Positions 43,017-53,400 of a stretch of 64,000 nucleotides of DNA are shown one piece after another. The DNA is taken from assembly GCA_963693305.1 (NCBI GenBank), contig OY855913.1, positions 9,585,201 to 9,649,200 on the forward strand, given 5' to 3'. A model generated the notes under the pieces. It ran no database searches. It worked only from the letters and a program-made list of their open reading frames with translations, and was not told the DNA's origin. Position 1 is the first letter of the stretch. Each line of letters begins with the position of its first letter. This DNA is from Meandrina meandrites (lineage: Eukaryota; Cnidaria; Anthozoa; Scleractinia; Meandrinidae). The position numbers and the translations under genes are program-made.

Positions 43017-46000
43017 GTATTAGTGATCTTGCTTAGTATGAAACATGTCGCTTATTTCGCATAACAGAAATGATTAGCATTTGCATTTCTCTAAAGGTTG
43101 CAGTTCACATTGTGCTGTTATTGTGGCGTAATTAAACGCTATTTCATTTTCTCTAACCCGTAGTGCTCCAGAGCAAGAAGCCATTTCCCCCAGATGTATA
43201 TCGACCTTCGACAAGTTTGGAACAGAACGGGACAGTGCCTTTAGAAGTAACGAAATCCGCTTTGAAAAACGGCTCGACTCTTAACCACAAGCCAGAGAAG
43301 CGAAATGTTAGAATCAACGAGTCCGGATTTAAACACGAAACGCTTATTGAGCGGAAAATTCGAGCGGCAACTTTCGCAAAACCCGCAAACGTCCGAGTGA
43401 AGGTTGTGCAAAGTTATGATCCCGTTGATAAAGAAGAACTCAAAGTCCGTAAAGGGCATTACGTGAAAATACTGTACCAACAAAATGACTGGGTTTATGT
43501 TGTGGATTCGTCAGGAAGCGAGGGATTTATCCCGATGTGTTACTGCTCTACGACAAACGTTTCCACCGACTCAAAGTCAAGCACTTCGGGTTACGAAGAT
43601 AGCTTCGAGGATAGCGAGGATGGGGTCGTTGAAAGAACAACTGTGATCGCTTACAACGAACCATTAGCGAAGGATGGTCACAGCTCGAAAACGATGACTT
43701 ACTTCCCAAAGCGGGCTTATGGGCCGCAATTAATTGTTTTGTACGACTATACAGCTCATGATGAAAATGATTTGAGTGTTTGTCGCGGTGAATTTGTCAT
43801 GTTGCTAAATGATCAAGACGAGGATTGGATTTGGGTCTCAACGGAAGATGGCGAAGAAGGCTTTGTACCGCGATCTTTTGTGGTGTCTCACGTGTGCGAA
43901 GGTAAATAATTTTGTCCATGTGTTGTATTTTGGTTTTAATTTAAGTGTTGGAGAAACAGAAAAAGAAATAAGCTCTAAAGTAAAGAACATTTTTAGCGAC
44001 AAATTTATAGGTCTCTGCAAAGTAATTGTTGTGGAGAGAGAGGAAGAGTTATGGCTAGATAAAAGGGAGATAAAAAATGCCTAGAAATTATTGTCTGAAA
44101 ATCAGTCAGTCTTGTAGACTAGAGGGAAAAAGGATAAAAAATAACAGCTAAAAGACGAAAGAGAAGACGGTGTTAACTGGAGTGTATCGTTTAGGCTTCA
44201 AAAAAGTAAATCATATCTTTTTATAAAGCACGCTAAAACAACATGTCGTTCCGTAAGGTACCACTATATGTCGAAATCTCGGTAATATTTTTGCCTATTT
44301 CAGCCGAATTCCGCGTTACTTGGTCAAGTGCTTGTGACCTGCAGTCAGTATAACGTGTTGCCGTTTTTAGCTTTAGAACTATTTTTGTCTCCTTTGTTAG
44401 TTTTGTAAGCAAACTATATGTATATTTTTGAGCCCGCAACTGAAACTTGAGCAAAACTGTCGATCTTGGCATGCAGCCTTTGCTGGCGTACGACCACAGC
44501 GGGTTCTTGTCAGATAAACATTTTCATTAGACATTCGATTATGAACGCACTTATCTGATAAGCTAAAAATTGGCATTTTAGCAATTAAAATACTGTCTTC
44601 ACCTTGTTGAAAATCCCGTGGATTGTCATGGTTTTGATAACCTCAACCTTTTAATGTTTCCACACAATTTAAGACACATTATAACACGATCAAAGTTTTC
44701 TTCTAATGTTGAGTTTATTTACTTAGGGACTACAACGTATCTCTACGTAATCACTGAAGTCTTTTCAAATGTCATTTTAAGTTGAAATTTAACAGAGGAA
44801 GGGATATTTTCTCTGGCTTGGTGGCTAATTGATGGCGTTTTGAGCGGCATAATGACCCGTGTATATGCAGTATTTTAGGCAATTCTATCGCGCCGGACAA
44901 ATTTTTTGAAAGCTCGAAACAGTTTAACTTGATAAAACACACAAAAACCCTATTTGAAAAAGCATTAAAGAGGACAAATGGCCACAACTAGGCAAGATTG
45001 AAAACTAGATTTATGTGAGATTACAAATTACAGCTTAGAGTTTTTTTAATACAAAAACGCTATGTGCAATGTTCAGCAATATTCTTTGTGAGTTCTGTAT
45101 TCAGGTTCTCAACATTGATTGAATACTTTGACCATTTTCATATTGGCCGGATTCGTATTAGGACACGGGAAACTCGTCATAGACGGAATTCCGTAAGCCA
45201 GAAGACCCTCTGATATTAATTCAAGGACGGTGAAGTCGAGACCAATGTAAACTTTCAAAATGTAGTAAGACAGAAAAACAATATACTGAAAGGAGCTTAG
45301 GGCGGTCAGGCCCGGTTGCAAGGAACGAAACATGGCCGGGCTTCCATAATCTTCGTTCAAACCACTTGTCAACACTGAGAAAGCGAAAGACTCAAGATAG
45401 CATAGAGTATTTAGACGAAGAAATGGAGGCTCTAAAGCAAGAGAAAATTTTCATCTACCAAAACATTTTTCAATTCTTCCTGAATCTGTCGAAACAGTTC
45501 TTCATTCGCTTGCTTTTCAATGCATAGTTTTAAACAACTGATACAGCCAAGAATAATCTCTGTTGTCAGTACTACAAAGAACGTCAGTGGATGGGTTTGT
45601 TTCTTCCTCCGTCCAAACTTTGTTGTTTCTCCTTGTCTGCCTCTCACTGACCTAATTCTTCTTGGGCGCCATTTTTTTACCCAGAAACAGTTGCTGGTTT
45701 TCTAGTTCCAGTCTTTTCATTGGGTGCAAGTGCAACAAAATCGTCTTGATTTTCGCGTCTAATGTGAATTTAAGACGGTTTTCTGTCTCAGACGAATTTC
45801 CCGTCTTATTTTCCCGTCGGTTTAGACGGTAAAATAGACGGATAAATATAAGACGGGAAACTCGTCCTAAACGAGATTCATAGTAAACAAATTCTCTGTC
45901 TATAGACGAGTTTCCCATTGAGACTCTCTATGGGTACCCCCAGACTTCTTTTTCGTCCGCATCGCATATTTTTTGCAAATCTTCGATATTTTTTAGCAGA

Positions 46001-46585
46001 TCTTCGTTTTTGGATTGAAATCATTGCGTGGCAGTCGGTGTAAGTCACAGTCCAATAAATATCTTGCGCCAGCAACAAATTTCATGGTAGCTCATATCCG
46101 GAGGGAACCAAAATATTATGAAGTTTTACCAGATTCGGAGGAGGCAGGGTGGATTTTAAGGGAAAAATTACCTTTCAGTTTAAACTACTTCTTAAAAGTT
46201 TCTCTTATTTGAACACGCAGCTTGCATCAAGCGATTATCCTTGTCGAACACAGATCCACTCAGCTCGCCTGACGTGAATTCCTCTGACGTCACACCAACG
46301 AGTTCATGCTCTACTGGCAAAAAATCCAAATCTTCATACACGGACGTGACGTCATCAGCGTCCAGTGAAAAGACTTACACGCTGAAAGGGACGCGGTTAA
46401 TAGTGCTTTACAATTTCCAGGGGAAAGCTTTTGACGATTTATCCGTGCGACCCGGAGAATACGTGTATGCTAACCTCAAAGATCAGATTGTGCCCGGTTA
46501 TATCTGGGCGTATTCACCGAACAGCAAGAAATCTGGCTTCATTCCCGAAGACCACGTTAAAGAACCGGTTGTAACAGATATATGA
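42974..46585 (+). CDS. Dlish: Three-SH3 adaptor, Dlish-like, 3 exons, complete
   Basis: Three exons (42974-43016, 43164-43901, 46221-46585) join in phase to 381 residues. SH3-1 at about residues 94-148 (VRVKVVQSYDPVDKEELKVR, NDWVYVV, EGFIPMCYC). SH3-2 at about 204-256 (LIVLYDYTAHDENDLSVCRG, DWIWV, EGFVPRSFV). SH3-3 at about 318-374 (RLIVLYNFQGKAFDDLSVRP, YIWAY, SGFIPEDHV). Ser/acidic linkers lie between, and no catalytic domain is present. Drosophila Dlish also has three SH3 domains and scaffolds Dachs, Fat and palmitoyltransferase in planar polarity and Hippo signalling. The N-terminus MAFFCPSQLTLKKK recalls the MAFxCP start I remember for Dlish, with a Cys that could be acylated. The family call is from domain count and motif likeness; other three-SH3 adaptors are possible. 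Confidence 0.75.
43164..43901 (+). CDS. Dlish: Dlish-like exon 2 (SH3-1 and SH3-2)
   Basis: 738 nt, acceptor TAACCCGTAG, donor GTAAAT in phase 1. Encodes LQSKKPFPPDVYRPSTSLEQ, then the first two SH3 domains. Confidence 0.93.
43902..46220. other. Dlish: Dlish-like intron 2
   Basis: 2.3 kb. AT-rich on the left; the right half (45109-46078) holds several unrecognised antisense frames listed separately. A repeated ACGGGAAACTCGTC occurs at about 45166 and 45854. Confidence 0.55.
45109..46078 (-). pseudogene. Cluster of unrecognised antisense open frames, possible decayed element
   Basis: Four consecutive - strand frames of 66-88 codons in different phases: a basic one (IQKRRSAKKYRRFAKNMRC), one ending KRLELENQQLFLGKKMAPKK, one with a hydrophobic centre and QANEELFRQIQEELKNVLVD, and one with hydrophobic stretches (SFQYIVFLSYYILKVYIG). 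Together they suggest a broken protein-coding remnant. No family was recognised and no splice chain was built. Confidence 0.3.
46221..46585 (+). CDS. Dlish: Dlish-like exon 3 (SH3-3)
   Basis: 365 nt including TGA stop, acceptor AACACGCAG, phase 1 in. Starts ACIKRLSLSNTDPLSSPDVN, then the third SH3, ending EPVVTDI. Confidence 0.93.
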
Positions 46586-49500
46586 AGGATATGATTCAAG
46601 GGATATCTCCTCGACACGACACACTAGGAAACCAGGTGTACCGCGTCGATATGCTGATATGCGCTATTAGAAACATCAAGAGCCTGTTTAGCGACCATAC
46701 CTTGAAAGAACAGCACCACCAACTTTATGGATTGCCAGTTGCTTTGACGATCAATAAGAGCGATATTTATTCTTCCGTGAGCCTCATGGTACTGGTGTGT
46801 ATACGCACCCTTTCCAGACACAATCCCAGTTAGGCTGACCCCGTTGCTGTCGCGACGGAGAGGTTGCTGCGACAAATGCTAAGAAACACGAAGCGGAACT
46901 GAGCTACGGCTATCATAGTGTTCCTACTAAAACCAATTGATTTGGTCAGTCTTCGACAATTTGCCAAAGATGGATCGTCATGACCCGATTGTCATGTGGA
47001 AAGTAACTTGAGCTAACTTGTGATCAGGCGTTTTTTTTCGTGGAGACGGAACAAAACTTAAAAGTTTCTTCCGTCGCCGCGATAACAAGAACACCTGGTC
47101 GTAGGTTATGTAATAAGATGTAAAATGCTGATTGTTAGCTAGAACGCCAAATTCGAAAGGAACGATGCCCTATACGTTACACGAATTCCGTGAACACTAT
47201 TAGTTGCATAAAGTCATGCCAGACTTTGGCAGGTGATTTATTCAAATATAATTTATCGATTCCTTAGGACACAGAAGCAACAGACTTCTGTGTGCGAAAA
47301 CAGGCTGGCTGACATTCGAAGCTGAAGAAATGAACTTAATGTCATAAAATATTATTCTTATATCATCAGACACAGAATAGAGTATGTTTATACTCGTACG
47401 TTGTAACATTCAAAATGGCTTAATTTCACCCTTGGGAGGTATTTGGGGGGGGGGGGGGGGGGGCTCCCATATTATCGAAGCTTTTGCCAGAAGGTACGAC
47501 GAGCAGTCCCAACGGTACAAGTCTCATCTGAAATTGGAATACCCCACCCTTAAAAGAGACCAATCTGGGAGTGGCTAAACCTTGTTTATGACCCCTAAGA
47601 GATACGATATTTTAAAACTCCCCCCCCCCCCCCCCGCCCCCGTAAGGAATCCCAAAGGGCGGAGATCGACATCGCTTTACTCTCCGCTTTACTCTAGCAG
47701 TTGTAGTTGCTTCATTTGGGACAAGGTATTTTTGTACAATTTTCTGTCAGCGCTCACTGGTAGCGAACTAAATGACGGTGAACTTAAAGAGAAACCTTTC
47801 CATACTATTCAACACATGCAATGGACGAAAAGCATATTGGAAGACTTAATGATGGACTTCCTTTGGTTTATACTGTTAAAAATAAATAAGTGAACGAGTT
47901 CGCTCCGTTCTTTTTATGACCTCTTCCGGGAATCAATGACCTAAACTATTCATTCACTGATTCAAATTGAGCGTTTTGACTCACGTGACCAGCGGCCATA
48001 TTGGTCTACTAAAGCAAAAGACGATTTTTGCATAGAAATAAAGTTGGTACACCAAAATGGCCGTCGTTCCCTTGTTTTAGGACACCAATATGTCTGTCGT
48101 GGTGTCATATAAAAACGCCCTATAACTTTTCGGGGTTTTCGAAGTCCCAAGTTGGCTTTGTTTGAGGCTTTTCACCCATAAGACTTTAATCTTTTGCACT
48201 CGGCCGAAAATCCCAGCAGGCCGACACTGGTACAACGCCGCTTTCCTGACTTCTCTGAAAATCAAACAGACTGCATTTGCACAACCGAGACCTAATCTGA
48301 CATATTAACAAAGTGAACCAAACAATAAAAGAGAAATAAAAGTGAAAAAAAAAAAAAAACTCCTGTATTTTATGAAGCGTTTCACAGACCTTTATCCGTA
48401 CAGACACGTACGTTATGTTGAAAGTCACAAAAAAACTTAAGTTGAGCCCGCTGTACAACTCACAACGCTTACTACTTCATGTTAAGTCTTCCATTCAATA
48501 TGGCGTCTTGAACAAGACTACAACGTTGATGTTATGGTGGCAGCTGATGATGGTCTCTTAAACAGGTTGGATTATCTTTGTAAAATCGCGGTAGAGTTAC
48601 AAATAAGCAGTACCCGAGAAAGCATAACTTTCCGGGAAAATATGTTTGACACACTTAATTTGGCTACAGTCGGTTTATAACTAAAATCCAAGTTTGGCCA
48701 AGTTTTCGGATCAGTTGCTGATGAAACTGTCTGACATTTACAGACTGGAAACTGCATACTATAAGTATAAGTATATATCGTGTTACTTTTTCTATCATTT
48801 AAAAGCTATCCGGAGTGTTTTCGTGGACCGAAAACAACTGATGGTTCTTGCATGCTAAAAGACAGATCATTTAGGGGAATTTTTATAGTGACCTCCATTG
48901 CAGCGACATTAGACCTAAAGATGTATTTGTCATACAAAAATCAAACAAAACAAACAAACTAGCATTACAAATATTGATATAATTTATTTCAATTTCATAC
49001 AAAAATATATCTACAGATTTATATTTTGAATTTTAATTTTTTTGCCCAAATACAAGCGCTGTGATAAAGGTCTAAAAAGTCGTTTTGTTTACATCAATAA
49101 ACCATACATGCTTACTTCCCTTCGTTGTTAAGCTTTGTTAGAATATTATAATACTAACGTCTAAAAATAATATATATATAATTGCAAGAAAACAAACAAG
49201 AAGGGTGTTGTTTTGGGAACTGGCCGGACAGAAGATAAAGGCAAACGGGTGAAACTGAATTTTGGTTCTTGGCACGCCCCGTGGCCGCTTCTGTGGCTAC
49301 GAGGTAAACAAGCTTTTGTTTAAGAAAACATTTTCATTGGCAAGCAAAACGTCAGAGAGTAAACCGAATTAAAAAAGAACGTATGTTATAGGAATGCGTA
49401 GATCTGTAAAAGGTTTATTTTCAGTCCGGCAATGTCCCAAAAAGGAGAAAGAAATGTTACAAGCAGAACTTACTTTTAAAACTTATCAAGTCTCATAGAG

Positions 49501-50495
49501 CCATTATAATATAATTATGGTCTGACCAAATTTGAAGTTCAAGATTGTTGTGTTCTTGATTACATTTTATACAATATACTTAATTGAAGACAAGAAACAA
49601 AGCGCATTGTGAATGGTTAAGTTTAAAACCGTTTATCATGATCCTATGAAAACACGGGAAATTTCGTCTTTTTCATAAACTCGCACGCAAACATTTACAT
49701 GCGAATTCTAAAAGCTTGTTTTGCATGAACTTTACAGGTCTCGTCGGTTTAAAAAAAATGTAAAATACGCATTGTGCACAAGAATTGCCACAGCTTATAA
49801 CCGAAATATAGGATGTATATTTCTAAATGATAAAGCTATTTTTATAAAATAAAAAATATATATCGTGCTTAATACAAAAAGCATCGCTATCAATGACGCG
49901 AGTAAAAACCTAAACGCTACTGAAATACTGCTGTAATGTAGCATCTTCTGTTTAATTCACACCCACCTGGAAATAAGCTTTTTAAAAATTGACATTAGAG
50001 TGTAGTTTTTAACACTGACTTTCTCTTAATTTTGATTTCCAATCAAATTTGAGCTGCGAAGCGGAAAAACGCGTCGCGAGGTGATGATCGAGAAAACTTC
50101 TGGAAGCGGTGAATACGATTCTCACTTCTATGCTTAAATCAGCATCAAGCTCTGGCTCGCAATTTGATTGGTTCGCACGACTGAAACAACTGAAGGGGAA
50201 AGTGCGCATATTTGTCGCATTATGGCGTGAGGTGAATCAGTTCCACTCCCCTGATCTACCCGACTCGACAAAATAAGCAGCTGATGTACACGTGATGACC
50301 TGATTTTCATTGACAGTTGGCGTCAGCATGAAAGTGAGTTTCAACCCCGCCGCTACCAGAGGATTTCTTTTCTCGCTGGCTTGGTGCGAGCGAACAAATT
50401 TGCACTTACTGTAAAAAAAAAAAACGAAAAGAAAAAAATCCGTATAAAATCTGTTGCGTAAAGCTTTGTAATAATTATATATTTTTTTAAGTAAT
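46586..50495. other. Intergenic region between convergent genes
   Basis: 3.9 kb holding the 3' UTRs of the Dlish-like gene (left) and giant coiled-coil gene (right). An AATAAA on the + strand lies at 47881-47886. A poly-G run (47445-47463) and poly-C run (47620-47635) flank a repeat fragment. From about 48930 to 50495 it is very AT-rich with no gene. Short open frames are unsupported. Confidence 0.6.
47430..47660. repeat. Interspersed repeat fragment with poly-G and poly-C ends
   Basis: GGGAGGTATTT and a 19-bp G run (47445-47463) lead into CTCCCATATTATCG. After about 150 bp, an inverted TATCTCTTAGGGGTCATAAA unit and a C run of 16 (47620-47635) follow. Resembles the fragments at 40280 and 41750. 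Confidence 0.6.
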
Positions 50496-53400
50496 TTAAA
50501 CGTATTTCTCTAAAGTCACGTATTCTTTAGGCACCATACCGGGTCTTCTTCTTTCCTTTTTACAAATGGGACATTGATTTGGGGCCGGGGGACGTTCCGT
50601 CGAAGGGTTCCTATGAAGAGGGCACGTATCCACCAGGGACAAAATGGGACTGCAATAAGAACTCCTGGAGCACACACTGTGATCATTCTCCGAACTACGA
50701 CTGGACTCTGTAGAAGGTGGAGAGGGGCCCCTCGGTCTTGGGGCTGCGTCGCGTCTTGTTTGTGGCGCGTCTGGAAAGCGTTTCACAGCTGGAGAACTGT
50801 GGGACCGATGCCGGTCCCGTGAGGGACCTCGTTGAATTTGCCGGCCCCTCCCCTCCCCTGTATAAGAAGGCATTGGCGCTAGCGTTCCCTTAGAAAGTTT
50901 GATGTCACTTGGAACTGGATCGTAAGATCTTCGGCGAGGTTCTGGACCCTCCCTGCCACTCACTGCATTCAATTCATGTGTTTCCCCGGCGGAGACTCTT
51001 TCCTGGATGGGCTGGAATTTGTGGACTAACGGTTTATTCAACGAGCCTTTCCTAGGGAATTGCTCGCTATTGAGTTCAGGTTTTGAAGTATCGGCAATAA
51101 ATTTTTCTTCTGTGATGGACTTCCTGCCTCGCAGTTGTTGACAGGCCCGCCTTAGAAGATCATTCTCCTTTTTCAAACTGACAATCTCTTCGCGCAGTTT
51201 CTCCATGGCGTCTATAAGCTGAAGATTTTCATCTTCCAATCGCCTATACTCCACTCCCATCTGCTCCATTTTGCCAGTCGAATCTTTAAGATTTTCAGTC
51301 TCTTTCACGACGCTGTCTAAACGGCTCGACAGTAGTTTGGTCTTTGTTTGCATGGCGTGGTCTTTTTCCAACAGCTGCTCGGCAAGCTGCTCTTTAAGAG
51401 ACGCCTCGTTTTGTTTCTCTTTCTCAAGCTGTTTAATCTTTAACGCCATCTGGTGTAGTTCTTGAATAAGTCCATTCTTCTCTTCGCCTTTTGCCTCGAG
51501 GTCCTTATACAATTCTCTCACATCTGCCTCCAGATTCTTGTTTGTCTCTGCAAGTCTGTCGTTCTCTGAGAACAAGTTCTTGAGTTTATCATTCATGTCT
51601 TTTTGGCTTCCAGTGTCAAGAAGAAGTTTTTCTATCTCGGCCTTTTGTTTTTCATTGATCTCCTCAATACGTTCTTTGTCATACTCTAGCGAACGAACTT
51701 GCGACACGACACTTTCCTTCTCTTTCTCCAAGCCACGAACATCGCTCTCAAGCTTCCTTTGAAGGGCACCAATACCTTCAATTCTCGCCTGAAGGGACAT
51801 GGCTTCGTGCTCTTTCGCCTCGAGCTTGGACAAAAGCTCTTGATTTTTCTTCTCCATTTTCATTTTAAACGAATGTGCGTCCTCGACAAGTTTCTCTCTT
51901 TCGCTATCCCACTCTTTACAGTTTTCCTCTAAATCTTCGTATTTGTTCTTCAATTCGCCATGTTCATTTTCTAAGACTTTCAAATTGTACTTTGTTCCTT
52001 GGAGTTCAGAATCGATCGACGTAGTTTTACTTTCGGCGGCTTCTTTGGCATTCAATAACTCACTGATACGATGGTTGGCGTCTACTAGCTCATTAGAGAT
52101 CTTTGCAAAGTTTTCTTTATTTAACTTCTCGAGTTCTTTAGTCAACTCCTTCAAGTTTTTCTTCAATTTCTCATTTTCTGCAGTTAAGCGTTCTTTGTCC
52201 TTTTTCAACTCCTTCACCTTGTCCGACGCCTTCACCGCTTTCCCGTCTTTGTCTTTCGTATCAAGCAGTGACCTCTGTAATTCCGCATTGGCTTGTTGCA
52301 GAGATTTCTTCATTGCTCTTTCATCGTACGAAAGGGTTCGCAGCCTCTCCACTTCGTATCGAACTTCAGAAACCTCGTTCTCGACAGCGGTTCTCTCTTT
52401 TAGTGCATATTCTAATCTCCCTTGCAGATCGCCAACCAGTAATTGCAGAGATTCGTTCTTTCTCCCAGATTCTTGTACGCATTGCTTCAATGCGGTGATC
52501 TCAGCGTGTAATTTGTTTTTCTCTCGTAAGTAATCAAGAAGATTTCCTTCGCCCCTAGATCTCTCCTCGTCCAAGCATTCTTCTAAGCCTCTGATATTCC
52601 TTCGCAATTCTTCAAGACGATCTTTCAAACGTTCGGCTTCTTCTAAATCGCTCGCCGTCAGGTCGCTTTGCGTCTCCAACTCTTGGGTACTTGTTTCAAC
52701 CTTATAGCTACCGAAACTCGCTGAGCGCCCTTTTTGATGTTGGCCACCGAGGTCAACGAGTCGCTTAAATCTTTCAACTTCAACCAGGGACTCATTAAGG
52801 ATTTGCTTCAAGAGAATCTGAGCACTTTGGGAGCGTTTGAGCCTCTTCGTAAGCCTGTCCCTCTCTTTGCAAACTTCGTCCAACTGCTTAAGAAGCTCTT
52901 TCTTCTCCTCTGTAGATTTTTCTACGAAACTTCGAGCTCGCTCACTTGACCTTTCAGCGCTGTCTTTTTCAGTTTCGATTCGGCGGCTCTCTCTGATATC
53001 GTTCTTAGCTCGGCTTAACAGTTCTGCTGTCTTGGAAACCGCTTCAAGCATATCCGACTCGGCCTTTCGTAGAGTGCCCTTCAGCTCCACCACTGTAATA
53101 AACGAAGACCTGTTCTTCTCCATGGCTAGGATCGACGAGAGTTCGCTGCGCATTTTGGTGTACTCTTTCTCTGTGTCTTCAATGGTGGATTGAAATCGCT
53201 TCCGCTCTTGCTCGTAAAGACGTTCTTTCTGCTTCAAAGCCCGGAGTGCATCGGAAAGTTCGAGCTGCAAATCGAACACTTGATCGCGCGCTTTTCTCAA
53301 CTCGCCTCTCAACTCTTGCTCGTGGGACTCCAGCGTGGCTATTTCTTTTCTGGCATTTTCAAGCGCGACTGTTTGTTTCTCGGACTGGCCCGTTTCCATT

